From assembly GCA_017619795.1 (NCBI GenBank), contig JAFZRP010000008.1, positions 1-64,000 on the forward strand: a DNA stretch of 64,000 nt, in the 5' to 3' direction. Under the pieces are notes generated by a model. The model was not told where the DNA came from. It made no database searches and was given only the letters and a program-made list of their open reading frames with translations. The number at the start of each line of letters is the position of its first letter. The first letter of the stretch is position 1. Source of the DNA: Treponema sp. (GTDB lineage Bacteria > Spirochaetota > Spirochaetia > Treponematales > Treponemataceae). Shown here in pieces: positions 1 to 7,310 of the stretch. The position numbers and the translations under genes are program-made.

Positions 1-521
1 AGTTCACCCTTTTCAATCTGTTCGAAGGTTGGGTTGATAATGTATTCACCGTTCAAGTATCCGATACGACAAGCGGCAACCGGGCCGTGGAATGGAATAT
101 CAGAAATACAGGTTGCAGCAGAAGCCGCAATAACAGCAAGAATATCCTGAGTATGAACACCGTCGCAAGAAACACAGGTCGGAACAATCTGAAGTTCGTG
201 ACCAAATGACGGTTCAAAAAGTGGGCGCATTGGACGGTCAATAAGACGAGATACCAAAATCTCTTTATCCTTTGGACGACCTTCGCGTTTTACAAAGCCA
301 CCAGGAATCTTTCCAGCAGCATAGAATTTTTCATTGTACTCAACAGTAACAGGAACAAAATCCTGACCTTCTGTTACAGAAGAAGAAGCACAAATAGTTG
401 CAATAATAGCTGCTCCGCCCCACTGTGCGTAAACACAACCATTAGCCTGCTTGCCGATTTTTCCAGTTTCGAGGATGAGGTCGGCATCTCCAAGTCGGTA
501 AGTTACTCTTTCTACTGACAT
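1..521 (-). CDS. pnp: Polyribonucleotide nucleotidyltransferase (PNPase), N-terminal part, runs off window
   Basis: About 173 residues are visible, starting [16 protein letters not shown] and running through the first RNase PH-like domain, with the family's conserved PGGFxKREGRP and SRLIDRPxRPLF stretches. PNPase is a phosphorolytic 3'-5' exoribonuclease of the RNA degradosome. The start is fixed by AGGAG seven bases upstream of the ATG. It lies downstream of rpsO, the usual rpsO-pnp order, but a terminator and a separate promoter lie between them. The rest of the gene is beyond position 1. Identification is confident. Confidence 0.96.
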   Translation of the reverse strand, partial: MSVERVTYRLGDADLILETGKIGKQANGCVYAQWGGAAIIATICASSSVTEGQDFVPVTVEYNEKFYAAGKIPGGFVKREGRPKDKEILVSRLIDRPMRPLFEPSFGHELQIVPTCVSCDGVHTQDILAVIAASAATCISDIPFHGPVAACRIGYLNGEYIINPTFEQIEKGE

Positions 522-572
522 AAATTTAACTCCTACACACGTCACTACATCCGACGCATGCTTTTATCTATT

Positions 573-589
573 TATTAGTAAAACTAATA
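573..589 (-). promoter_or_regulatory. Small hairpin in the pnp leader
   Basis: A perfect inverted repeat, TATTAGT-AAA-ACTAATA, falls in the predicted 5' untranslated region of pnp. In enterobacteria the pnp leader is cut in a hairpin by RNase III as part of autoregulation. Whether this short AT-rich stem has that role is inference. Confidence 0.3.
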
Positions 590-608
590 TACAAAAGTGT
601 AATGATTG

Positions 609-637
609 ATTTTAGTCTATAAAAGAATAATAATCAA
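609..637 (-). promoter_or_regulatory. Sigma-70 type promoter of pnp
   Basis: On the minus strand the -35 is TTGATT (632-637), the spacer is 17 bases and the -10 is TAAAAT (609-614). It sits between the rpsO terminator and pnp and would give a leader of about 80 bases. Confidence 0.6.
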
Positions 638-664
638 CACGCCATCAATCCAGCTGTTCTGGAC

Positions 665-703
665 AAAAAAAATCCCACTCAACTATTCGCTGGGCGGGAT
701 TTT
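665..703 (-). terminator. Intrinsic terminator after rpsO
   Basis: On the minus strand AAAATCCC pairs with GGGATTTT, extended by a few imperfect pairs, followed by a run of eight T. It lies just past the rpsO stop codon and partly separates rpsO from pnp. Confidence 0.75.
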
Positions 704-717
704 CAATAAGAACAGAC

Positions 718-987
718 TTACTTACGAAGTCCGAGCTCTTTGATGAATGCACGGTATCCATCGAGGTCTGTGCGTTCATAGTACTTAAGCATCTTACGGC
801 GCTGTCCTACAACCTTGAGAAGAGCACGTTTTGCAGATCCATCTTTTGGAAATGTTTTTACATGTTCTGTAAGCTGTTGTACGCGCTGGGTAAGCAAGGC
901 AATCTGAACCTTTACGTTACCAGTGTCATTTTCTTTTGCACCATATTTTTTAATGGTAGCAGCAGTTGTTTCTTTTGTAAGTGCCAT
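718..987 (-). CDS. rpsO: 30S ribosomal protein S15
   Basis: This 89-residue protein starts MALTKETTAATIKKYG and has the S15 hallmarks: GNVKVQIALLTQRVQQLTEH, a short loop, then KRALLKVVGQRRKMLKYYE. S15 binds the central domain of 16S rRNA early in 30S assembly. An upstream in-frame ATG would add 19 residues, but AAGGAG lies directly ahead of the ATG at 987 and 89 residues is the normal family length. It lies between ribF and pnp, the classic order. Confidence 0.97.
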   Translation of the reverse strand: MALTKETTAATIKKYGAKENDTGNVKVQIALLTQRVQQLTEHVKTFPKDGSAKRALLKVVGQRRKMLKYYERTDLDGYRAFIKELGLRK

Positions 988-1098
988 ATAGCAACTCCTT
1001 GTAATAAATTGACTTTCATCAGCGGAAAGCATGCAGGTCATCATCTGGAGTTCTAGACGATAATCACAAGGCAGTCCGTACCGAAAGCCTGGACAATA

Positions 1099-1127
1099 AT
1101 AATAAAAGATATTTAAAAATTATTCAA
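1099..1127 (-). promoter_or_regulatory. Sigma-70 type promoter of rpsO
   Basis: On the minus strand TTGAAT (1122-1127), a 17-base spacer and TATTAT (1099-1104). The -35 overlaps the ribF stop codon. The remaining leader of about 105 bases could hold an S15 autoregulatory fold, but I cannot draw one convincingly. Confidence 0.5.
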
Positions 1128-2005
1128 CTGGAAAACCTGAGTGACAGATCTTCAGGACCTTTCACATCATAAACAATAACGTTGTCGGCCGTAATTTCAA
1201 GCCGTACATCCTCATCCTTTTTATTTCTGCAATGATAGATTCCCGCAGTCGGAAGCACCTGTTTTATATCTGCTCTGTTGAAAGTGAGATTTTCTTTGCC
1301 GCCGGAAGAACCTGTTTCTATACCGCTGAATAAATCGTCCTCGGCAGAACCAGTGTCAGTACCAGTTCTATGCACGGCAGCATCAATTTCCAGCCTAAGC
1401 TCATATGGTCGTGCAAGCAGCTCGTTTACCGTTAAGAAAAAGCCCTTCTGAATCATCTGGCGGATAAACGATGAACTTACCCTTTCCTCTTCGTCCGTTC
1501 CTTCCCTAAAATAAACAGGATTCACAAACTGGAGCCCAACATCATTCTGTTGGCAAAAATACCTGATTGCCTGATTATCGGTCGCACCCTTGTAGCCGCA
1601 TCTGAAATCAATTCCTTCGGCAATAAAACGCATGTTGCAGCATTTTTTAAGCATAAGCAGAAACTCTGTTCCCGGGATGTGCGCAAAATCATCATCAAAA
1701 TCCACAATTACGACATTATTTATTCCAAGCTGCTCAAAAAGCTCAAGGCGATGATTAAGCGTGCACAAATCGCCCATATAGTCTTCGGTATGCTTAATTC
1801 CGGGCAGCGGTTTTGAAAAAGTGATGATGAGAGGAGTCAGCTTTCTGGCCGCACACTCATCCACAAGAACCTTAAGCAGAGTTCTGTGGCCCAGATGGAT
1901 TCCGTCAAAGCAGCCTACAGAAATACCGGTTCCTTGGGGAAAAAGCGTGAGCCCGTCTGAGTTTTTTATATCATTCCAGGAAAAAGTTTTCATTTTCGTA
2001 TTCAT
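1124..2005 (-). CDS. ribF: FAD synthetase / RibF-type FMN adenylyltransferase, riboflavin-kinase half not recognisable
   Basis: The N-terminal nucleotidyltransferase domain is clear: GCFDGIHLGH at residues 31-40 and the SSSFIR motif at 177-182. This domain makes FAD from FMN and ATP. The total, 293 residues, is near the bifunctional RibF length. After RPYEL (about 199-203), however, the expected riboflavin-kinase signature (a glycine-rich GxTxGFPTAN-type motif) is absent, and residues 205-250 look low in conservation. The upstream partners truB/rbfA are not adjacent; a divergent 65-residue gene is there instead. No Shine-Dalgarno sequence is visible; a TATAAT at 2020-2025 would give a very short leader. 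An alternative start is Met5 (1993). Confidence 0.85.
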   Translation of the reverse strand: MNTKMKTFSWNDIKNSDGLTLFPQGTGISVGCFDGIHLGHRTLLKVLVDECAARKLTPLIITFSKPLPGIKHTEDYMGDLCTLNHRLELFEQLGINNVVIVDFDDDFAHIPGTEFLLMLKKCCNMRFIAEGIDFRCGYKGATDNQAIRYFCQQNDVGLQFVNPVYFREGTDEEERVSSSFIRQMIQKGFFLTVNELLARPYELRLEIDAAVHRTGTDTGSAEDDLFSGIETGSSGGKENLTFNRADIKQVLPTAGIYHCRNKKDEDVRLEITADNVIVYDVKGPEDLSLRFSS

Positions 2006-2073
2006 AATTGTACTTAAATATTATATCCTAAAAACAAAGAAAAATAAAAGCTAAATAAACAAGGAGCCCCTGC

Positions 2074-2271
2074 ATGACTGCAACAGAAAAGTATCTTCAA
2101 ATGAATCACAATTTTATTCTGCTTCGCGATTCAATTTTTAATCCTGATGTTGATGAAGAGCCGGAAAATGAAAAGGTTGAACAGCAGGTTCTGGCAGCTC
2201 TCGGCATTCTGGACCAGTATCTCACCTACTACAAGGAGCTTAACCAAATAAAAACGCGACAGAAGGAGTAA
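2074..2271 (+). CDS. Small conserved-looking hypothetical protein (65 aa)
   Basis: I do not recognise this protein. It is 65 residues, acidic in the middle (DVDEEPENEKVEQQ) and probably helical, with no membrane segment or metal motif. A good ribosome binding site (AAGGAG, nine bases before the ATG) and a terminator-like hairpin downstream support a real gene. It is divergent from ribF. Function unknown. Confidence 0.6.
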   Translation: MTATEKYLQMNHNFILLRDSIFNPDVDEEPENEKVEQQVLAALGILDQYLTYYKELNQIKTRQKE

Positions 2272-2309
2272 CTGTTAAGGTTCCGCCGTCTGCCGCGTGG
2301 CAAAAGTGT

Positions 2310-2348
2310 TTTGCAATAAAATGATTTTGTAAAGTGTTTTATTGCAAA
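2310..2348. terminator. Bidirectional terminator-like hairpin between two convergent genes
   Basis: A perfect 12-base inverted repeat, TTTGCAATAAAA (2310-2321) and TTTTATTGCAAA (2337-2348), lies between the convergent 65-residue gene and ilvE. The stem is AT-rich with a 15-base loop and has T-rich flanks on both strands. Confidence 0.5.
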
Positions 2349-2354
2349 TAAAAC

Positions 2355-3377
2355 TTAGATTGTATAAATCCAGCCCTCAGGAGCTTCGAGTCTGCCCATC
2401 TGAATGCCGGTAAGTGTATCGTAGATTTTTGTAAGAACAGGGCCCATATCTTCTTTGCCACCGTTGTAAACAATCTCTTTTCCGTGGTCATTGATTTTTC
2501 CAACAGGAGAGATTACAGCAGCTGTTCCGCAGAGACCGCACTCAACAAAATCACCAAGTTCATTCTTGTTTATCTTTCTTTCTTCTACTTCCATCTTAAG
2601 ATATTCTTTTGCAACAACAAGCAGAGATCTTCTTGTGATTGAAGGAAGGATTGAATCAGATTTTGGTGTAACAAGCTTGCCATCTTTTGTGATAAAGATG
2701 ATGTTTGCACCACCTGTTTCTTCAAGATAAGTGTGAGAAGCAGGATCAAGATAAATATTTTCTGCAAAGCCGCAGTTATGAGCATCAACAATATTGTGAA
2801 GAGACATAGCGTAGTTCAAACCAGCTTTAATATCTCCAGTTCCGTGAGGGGCTGCTCTATCCATATCTGAAATACGAACTGTAATAGCCTTTACACCACC
2901 TTTGAAATATGGTCCAACAGGTGTTACAAGGATTCTGAACTGATATTCATCAGCAGGTTTTACACCGATTACAGAGCTGCTTCCGAACATATACGGACGG
3001 ATATAAAGTGTTGCGCCGCTGCCATAAGGAGGAACCCAGTCCTTGTTTGCTTCGATTGTCTGAAGAACAGCCTCAATAAAGCGTTCTTTTGGGAAAACAG
3101 GCATTTCAAGCCTTTTGCAAGAGTTTTCCATTCGTTCTGCATTCAAGTCAGGACGGAAAGTAACGATGTCGCCGTGCTCTGTTGTATAAGCCTTAAGCCC
3201 TTCAAAACAAGTCTGTGCATACTGTAATACACCGGCACATTCGTTGATTTTTACAGTATGGTCTGAAGTGAGTTTTCCTTCATCCCATTCACCATTTTTC
3301 CAGTTGGCAACATAGCTTTTTGAAGTTTCTATGTAACCAAAGGACAAGTTGCCCCAGTCAAGATTTTTTACCGTCAT
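2355..3377 (-). CDS. ilvE: Branched-chain amino acid aminotransferase
   Basis: A class IV PLP aminotransferase of 340 residues that interconverts valine, leucine and isoleucine with their 2-keto acids using glutamate. The PLP lysine lies in GTGDIKAGLNYA (Lys184), with the cofactor-binding EETGGANIIF further on and the YAQTCFEGLKAY and RPYMFGS substrate-site segments of the BCAT family. A start four codons upstream is possible, but GGAGG five bases before the ATG at 3377 favours the later start. It appears monocistronic. Confidence 0.93.
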   Translation of the reverse strand: MTVKNLDWGNLSFGYIETSKSYVANWKNGEWDEGKLTSDHTVKINECAGVLQYAQTCFEGLKAYTTEHGDIVTFRPDLNAERMENSCKRLEMPVFPKERFIEAVLQTIEANKDWVPPYGSGATLYIRPYMFGSSSVIGVKPADEYQFRILVTPVGPYFKGGVKAITVRISDMDRAAPHGTGDIKAGLNYAMSLHNIVDAHNCGFAENIYLDPASHTYLEETGGANIIFITKDGKLVTPKSDSILPSITRRSLLVVAKEYLKMEVEERKINKNELGDFVECGLCGTAAVISPVGKINDHGKEIVYNGGKEDMGPVLTKIYDTLTGIQMGRLEAPEGWIYTI

Positions 3378-3574
3378 ATAATCCTCCATAAATGATACAT
3401 ATAATAGCTAATTAACTTTAATTATACTTAATAAGTTTAATATAATTGAAGATAATAATCAACAAAAAAAATTATAAAATTAGAAAAATACTCTCATAAA
3501 TTTTTCTACACTCTATCTATATAATAAAGCCTCAAGAGCATTATTGCACTATAGCATTATCATTTATTCCGTCC

Positions 3575-4807
3575 CTATTCATGCATGGTGTATTCTGTGT
3601 CGGCATCTATGAGCTCAATCATTTTTTCGGCGACTTCTGGAGCAAACTGAGTTCCGATTCCTTTGAAAATCTCACTGCGGGCAACAGATTGCGGCAAATA
3701 CTTACGGTAACTTCGGTTAGAGGTCATAGCATCATAGGCGTCGGCCACACTAATGATTCTTGCAAACTCTGGAATCTCAGCTTCGGACAAGCCGTCAGGA
3801 TACCCTTTTCCATCCAATCTTTCATGATGCCAGCGTACGCCAACCTCCAGATCAGGCATAGTTGTTATATTTTTCAAGATTTCGTAGCCTATTTCAGGAT
3901 GCTCTTTTACAACCTGATATTCCTCGTCCGTAAGGTTATCGCGTTTATTGATAATCCAGTCTGGTACACCAATTTTTCCAATATCATGAAGAAGCGCAAT
4001 AAGGTAGATTTTCTGCTGTTCCTTTTCATCCTTTCCAAGCAGAATCGCAATTTTTTTAGAATACTCGGCAACACGCTTAGAATGACCGCTTGTATACTTA
4101 TCCTTGGCATCTATAGTGGTGGCAAGGGCCTGGGTTACTTCAATAAGGAGCTTTTCTGAGTTATTCTTTTCTTCCTCAAGCTCTTTTGTTCGTGCTTCTA
4201 CCTGATGCTGGAGATTATCCTGAAGCTCCATCAGATTATTAAAAAGTGTATTCTTATTTTTTTCTGCTTTTGAAAGTCTGATTTTAATAATACTTGCAAA
4301 AACAAACTCAATCATATAAAGCATTGGGAATCTAATGCGCATTGTTTGAGAAAACTGATAGCAATACTTAAAAAGAGGTGTCCAGAATGCCAATACTACA
4401 AATAATATATAGAAAGAATTGACTAAAAAGAACAGACGCTTTTTACTTGTAAAAAACGTAAAAAACGTAATTATACACATCCAGAAGATTCCAAAGCCTT
4501 CCTGTCCGCCGGTTTTAAGATATACGAACTCCATTAAAAAGCTCAGTGTAAAACCAAGAACGAGAAAAAACTTTGTCTGCTTTGTTAAACAAGTGATAAT
4601 GAAGGAAAGTAAAAAAAGTGGACCATAGATACAGCTCACAAGAACCATAGCCTGGTTACCTTCAATGGAATTTATAACAATCATTGAGGTACCAAGCAGG
4701 AACATTGTTAGAGAAACAACTTTTGCAACCAGAAGCATATCTTTTTCTTCTGTAAAAAACAGATTTCTGTATTCTTCAGGAGTTGCTGCATCTTTTATGT
4801 CTGACAT
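3575..4807 (-). CDS. Membrane-anchored HD-GYP domain protein, probable c-di-GMP phosphodiesterase
   Basis: The N-terminal 175 residues contain about five or six hydrophobic segments, followed by a coiled coil (about 180-225) and a C-terminal HD-GYP domain. The domain shows YTSGHSKRVAEYS, the HD pair at 274-275 in LLHDIGKIG, and HHERLDGKGYP at 327-337, the signature for c-di-GMP hydrolysis. It is probably an inner-membrane enzyme whose multi-helix sensor controls phosphodiesterase activity; the signal sensed is unknown. There is no Shine-Dalgarno sequence, and the -10 box ends six bases before the ATG, so the message is predicted to be leaderless. Confidence 0.9.
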   Translation of the reverse strand: MSDIKDAATPEEYRNLFFTEEKDMLLVAKVVSLTMFLLGTSMIVINSIEGNQAMVLVSCIYGPLFLLSFIITCLTKQTKFFLVLGFTLSFLMEFVYLKTGGQEGFGIFWMCIITFFTFFTSKKRLFFLVNSFYILFVVLAFWTPLFKYCYQFSQTMRIRFPMLYMIEFVFASIIKIRLSKAEKNKNTLFNNLMELQDNLQHQVEARTKELEEEKNNSEKLLIEVTQALATTIDAKDKYTSGHSKRVAEYSKKIAILLGKDEKEQQKIYLIALLHDIGKIGVPDWIINKRDNLTDEEYQVVKEHPEIGYEILKNITTMPDLEVGVRWHHERLDGKGYPDGLSEAEIPEFARIISVADAYDAMTSNRSYRKYLPQSVARSEIFKGIGTQFAPEVAEKMIELIDADTEYTMHE

Positions 4808-4813
4808 AAATTA

Positions 4814-4841
4814 ATTGTAACTCAATTTATTTTATTGTCAA
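4814..4841 (-). promoter_or_regulatory. Strong sigma-70 promoter of the HD-GYP gene, predicted leaderless
   Basis: On the minus strand a consensus TTGACA (4836-4841), a 16-base spacer and TACAAT (4814-4819). Only six bases separate the -10 from the ATG at 4807, so transcription should begin at or next to the start codon. Confidence 0.65.
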
Positions 4842-4866
4842 AACAAAAAGTTATTTTTTGCAAAAG

Positions 4867-6603
4867 TTACTTAGTCTTTCTCAGGAAGGCATCCTTATAG
4901 CCGTATGCCTTGAATCTTGCAAGAACAGTTGCGTATTCATCTACAGTAAGAGGTCCAATAAGAATCTGCTTAGCTGTTCCAGCAGCATTAGGTACTATAG
5001 TCAATGGATAATTTCTTCCGTACTTCTTTACAATTTCCATTATATTCTCGTCATCTCTTAAAGAAGCAATCTGAATATAATATGATTTTGGCTGCAGCTC
5101 AGACAGGCTGTTTACTATATATTTCTCATAGCCCTTCTCTACAGGAGCTTTAATAACATCATCCTTCTTTTCTGCAGCTGGTACAGGCTCAACTACTGGT
5201 TCTGGCTCTACAGGCTCCGGTTCAACCTTAGAAACACTTTCGGTTACAGGAGGAACTACAGACTCATCTTCTGTATTCTCAGGTGGATTATCATCTGCAG
5301 GAACTAGAACTATAGCCTGATATTCATCATATTCAGCTTCAGTATCATCAACAGGCTCTGGTTCATCTTCTATTACAAGCTCAACCTCGTCATCGTCGAA
5401 CCAGTCTTCATCTTCAACCTTTTCAAGAACTTCTTCTTCCTCTGGTTCTTCAATTTCTTCGATTTCCTCGAAGTCTTCATCTTCTTCGATTTCTTCTTCA
5501 ACCTCTTCTTCCGGTTCCTCGAAATCGTCTTCGATTACTTCTTCATCAATATATTCTTCGTCTTCTTCAGCTTCTTCGTCGTCGAAATCATATTCATCTT
5601 CGTAAGCTTCATCTTCAGATTCTTCTTCAGCTTCCTCAGAGTCGTCATACCAGTCTTCGTCGTCATCGTATTCTTCATACTCATCCTCGTCGTCTTCTAC
5701 ATACTCTTCAGTTTCTTCTTCGTCTTCTTCAACGTATTCGTCATCGAAATCATCAAAATCTTCATCGTCTACGAATGATTCTTCGTATGATTCATCTTCT
5801 TCTTCAACTTCTTCGTCCTCTTCAGGCTCTTCATACTCATAGAAATCTTCGTCTTCTATATATTCTTCTTCGTAATCCTCTTCATAATCTTCATCGCCGT
5901 AGTCTTCGAAATCTTCTTCGTAGTCCTCATCAGTAAAATCATCTTCGTAGAACTCGTAGTCAGCTTCGTCAACTTCCTCTTCTTCATAATCATCGTCGAA
6001 GGTGTAATCATATTCGTTGTCGAGATCTTCTTCAGAAGTTTCTTCAGCATCTGCAGAAGAGTCATCGTAAGAATCTTCAGATTCATAATCATCATAAGAG
6101 TAATCTGTATTATCTGATTCTGTGAAATCAGTAGTTTCAGTGCTATTATTGTCTTCGTCGTAAGAATACTCTTCTTCATTTTCAGAATCGATGTAATCAG
6201 TATCATAATCAGCACTGTTATAAAGCTGGCTTGCGATTATTGCAGAACCATAATCTCTACCGTCCTGATTTGAACGCTTTGTGATTTTTACGATATTATT
6301 GGCTTTTCCGTCAATTCCAATTGCAGCGGCAGCTTCTGGAGAGAGCATAATTGCAACTCCCTCGGATGGATCCAAAGCTCCAATTACAAGAATATCTACA
6401 GTTCTGTCGCCAGTGATGTTCGTAACACTAATCATATCTCCAGGCAGGTATCCAACTGTCTTTGCAAACAATCCCTGAGGAAATACGCCTGCTTCTACAA
6501 CAACAGCCCTTCCATCAAGTGAAGGACTGAAAGATGCCAGCATTAAACATCCTGCTACGACTACACAAATACGTGATACAAACTTCAATAATTTATTACT
6601 CAT
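4867..6603 (-). CDS. Exported protein with RlpA-like barrel, long acidic linker and C-terminal SPOR domain
   Basis: The 578-residue product begins with a signal-like segment (about 1-30), then a stretch of about 80 residues resembling an RlpA-type double-psi beta-barrel (VEAGVFPQGLFAKTVGYLPG, then SPEAAAAIGI). Roughly residues 125-440 are almost only Asp, Glu, Tyr and Ser. A Pro/Glu/Val segment follows, then about 80 residues resembling a SPOR domain (KSYYIQIASLRDDENI, ILIGPL). SPOR domains bind denuded septal peptidoglycan and RlpA proteins are lytic transglycosylases; this one may not be catalytic. Met5 is chosen because AGGA lies just before it. It follows a second exported protein by 14 bases. 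Confidence 0.75.
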   Translation of the reverse strand: MSNKLLKFVSRICVVVAGCLMLASFSPSLDGRAVVVEAGVFPQGLFAKTVGYLPGDMISVTNITGDRTVDILVIGALDPSEGVAIMLSPEAAAAIGIDGKANNIVKITKRSNQDGRDYGSAIIASQLYNSADYDTDYIDSENEEEYSYDEDNNSTETTDFTESDNTDYSYDDYESEDSYDDSSADAEETSEEDLDNEYDYTFDDDYEEEEVDEADYEFYEDDFTDEDYEEDFEDYGDEDYEEDYEEEYIEDEDFYEYEEPEEDEEVEEEDESYEESFVDDEDFDDFDDEYVEEDEEETEEYVEDDEDEYEEYDDDEDWYDDSEEAEEESEDEAYEDEYDFDDEEAEEDEEYIDEEVIEDDFEEPEEEVEEEIEEDEDFEEIEEIEEPEEEEVLEKVEDEDWFDDDEVELVIEDEPEPVDDTEAEYDEYQAIVLVPADDNPPENTEDESVVPPVTESVSKVEPEPVEPEPVVEPVPAAEKKDDVIKAPVEKGYEKYIVNSLSELQPKSYYIQIASLRDDENIMEIVKKYGRNYPLTIVPNAAGTAKQILIGPLTVDEYATVLARFKAYGYKDAFLRKTK

Positions 6604-6617
6604 ATTCCTACCCATCC

Positions 6618-7142
6618 TTAGGCTTTTATTGCTTTTTTTATTTCGAAAATCAAATCATCGGAAATCAGCTTCAAGTCATCCTTGATTCCGAGCTTTGCAC
6701 ACGGCAAAGTGCTTTCCTTGATTGTTCTTCCAGTTGTGGCCGATGCAACCGTCCAGTCAACCCTTTCCAGACAAATCACTCTTTTTCCCACACCTTTTTT
6801 ACCCTTTTCTACCGGTGCAGGAGCAACAGATGAATTGTCGTAATACAGCTTTATCTGAACAAAATAGTCGGCTCCACCCTCGTAGGCATCTCCAATTCCT
6901 GAATTAAAGAATGTAAGATCCTGAACCTCAGAGTTTGAAACAGAGGCGGGAGTATTTGACACTATAAAACCGTTGTCAAAGAAACCATCCATAAGCTGGT
7001 CTTCTACAACCAGAGAGGATTCTTCAACTGTATCTGTAGTGATGTCATGCTGAATTATCTGTATTGTTATCTGCTTGGCAAAAGCCACTGTTGATAGCGA
7101 AATACATAATAGAAACAACATTAACTTTTTTAGTTTCCCCAT
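6618..7142 (-). CDS. Exported hypothetical protein (174 aa)
   Basis: I do not recognise the family. The protein starts MGKLKKLMLFLLCISLS with a clear signal peptide (about 1-21, cleavage near AFA-KQ). The mature part of about 150 residues appears to be beta/alpha mixed and ends with a Lys-rich helix. A longer reading frame would add 28 residues but would bury the signal peptide, and GGGGTG lies just before the ATG at 7142. It is upstream of and co-oriented with the DPBB-SPOR protein, so both probably act in the periplasm or envelope. Confidence 0.65.
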   Translation of the reverse strand: MGKLKKLMLFLLCISLSTVAFAKQITIQIIQHDITTDTVEESSLVVEDQLMDGFFDNGFIVSNTPASVSNSEVQDLTFFNSGIGDAYEGGADYFVQIKLYYDNSSVAPAPVEKGKKGVGKRVICLERVDWTVASATTGRTIKESTLPCAKLGIKDDLKLISDDLIFEIKKAIKA

Positions 7143-7253
7143 CAGGCACCCCAAACTATATGTTCTAGACAACTCCGCAAAATTCACCTTTTTAGAGAAG
7201 TCCTTACTTTTACATCGGAGAAACAAATAACGATGTTTAGCTTTTTTTTATTC

Positions 7254-7272
7254 TTTTCGCAGTTTGCGAAAA
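7254..7272. promoter_or_regulatory. Perfect palindrome overlapping the -35 of the sugar-dehydratase operon
   Basis: TTTTCGCA-GTT-TGCGAAAA, eight-base arms with a three-base centre, lies in the divergent region between the exported-protein pair and the nucleotide-sugar operon. It covers the predicted -35, so it may be a repressor site; without a T-run after it, it is unlikely to be a terminator. Confidence 0.4.
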
Positions 7273-7292
7273 CCCCTCATGTATGGTAAAAT
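7264..7292 (+). promoter_or_regulatory. Sigma-70 type promoter of the nucleotide-sugar/hydroxylase operon
   Basis: TTGCGA (7264-7269), a 17-base spacer and TAAAAT (7287-7292). The predicted leader is only about 12 bases, with a weak purine-rich ribosome binding site. Confidence 0.5.
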
Positions 7293-7310
7293 AATCTGAG
7301 TGGATGGGAA

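Noticed and set aside
988-1044. 19-residue N-terminal extension of S15
   Set aside because: No family member carries it and AAGGAG sits before the internal ATG at 987.
5400-6200. Dense purine/pyrimidine repeat region as a possible non-coding or CRISPR-like repeat
   Set aside because: The reading frame is intact throughout and codes for the acidic linker; no fixed repeat unit with spacers is present.
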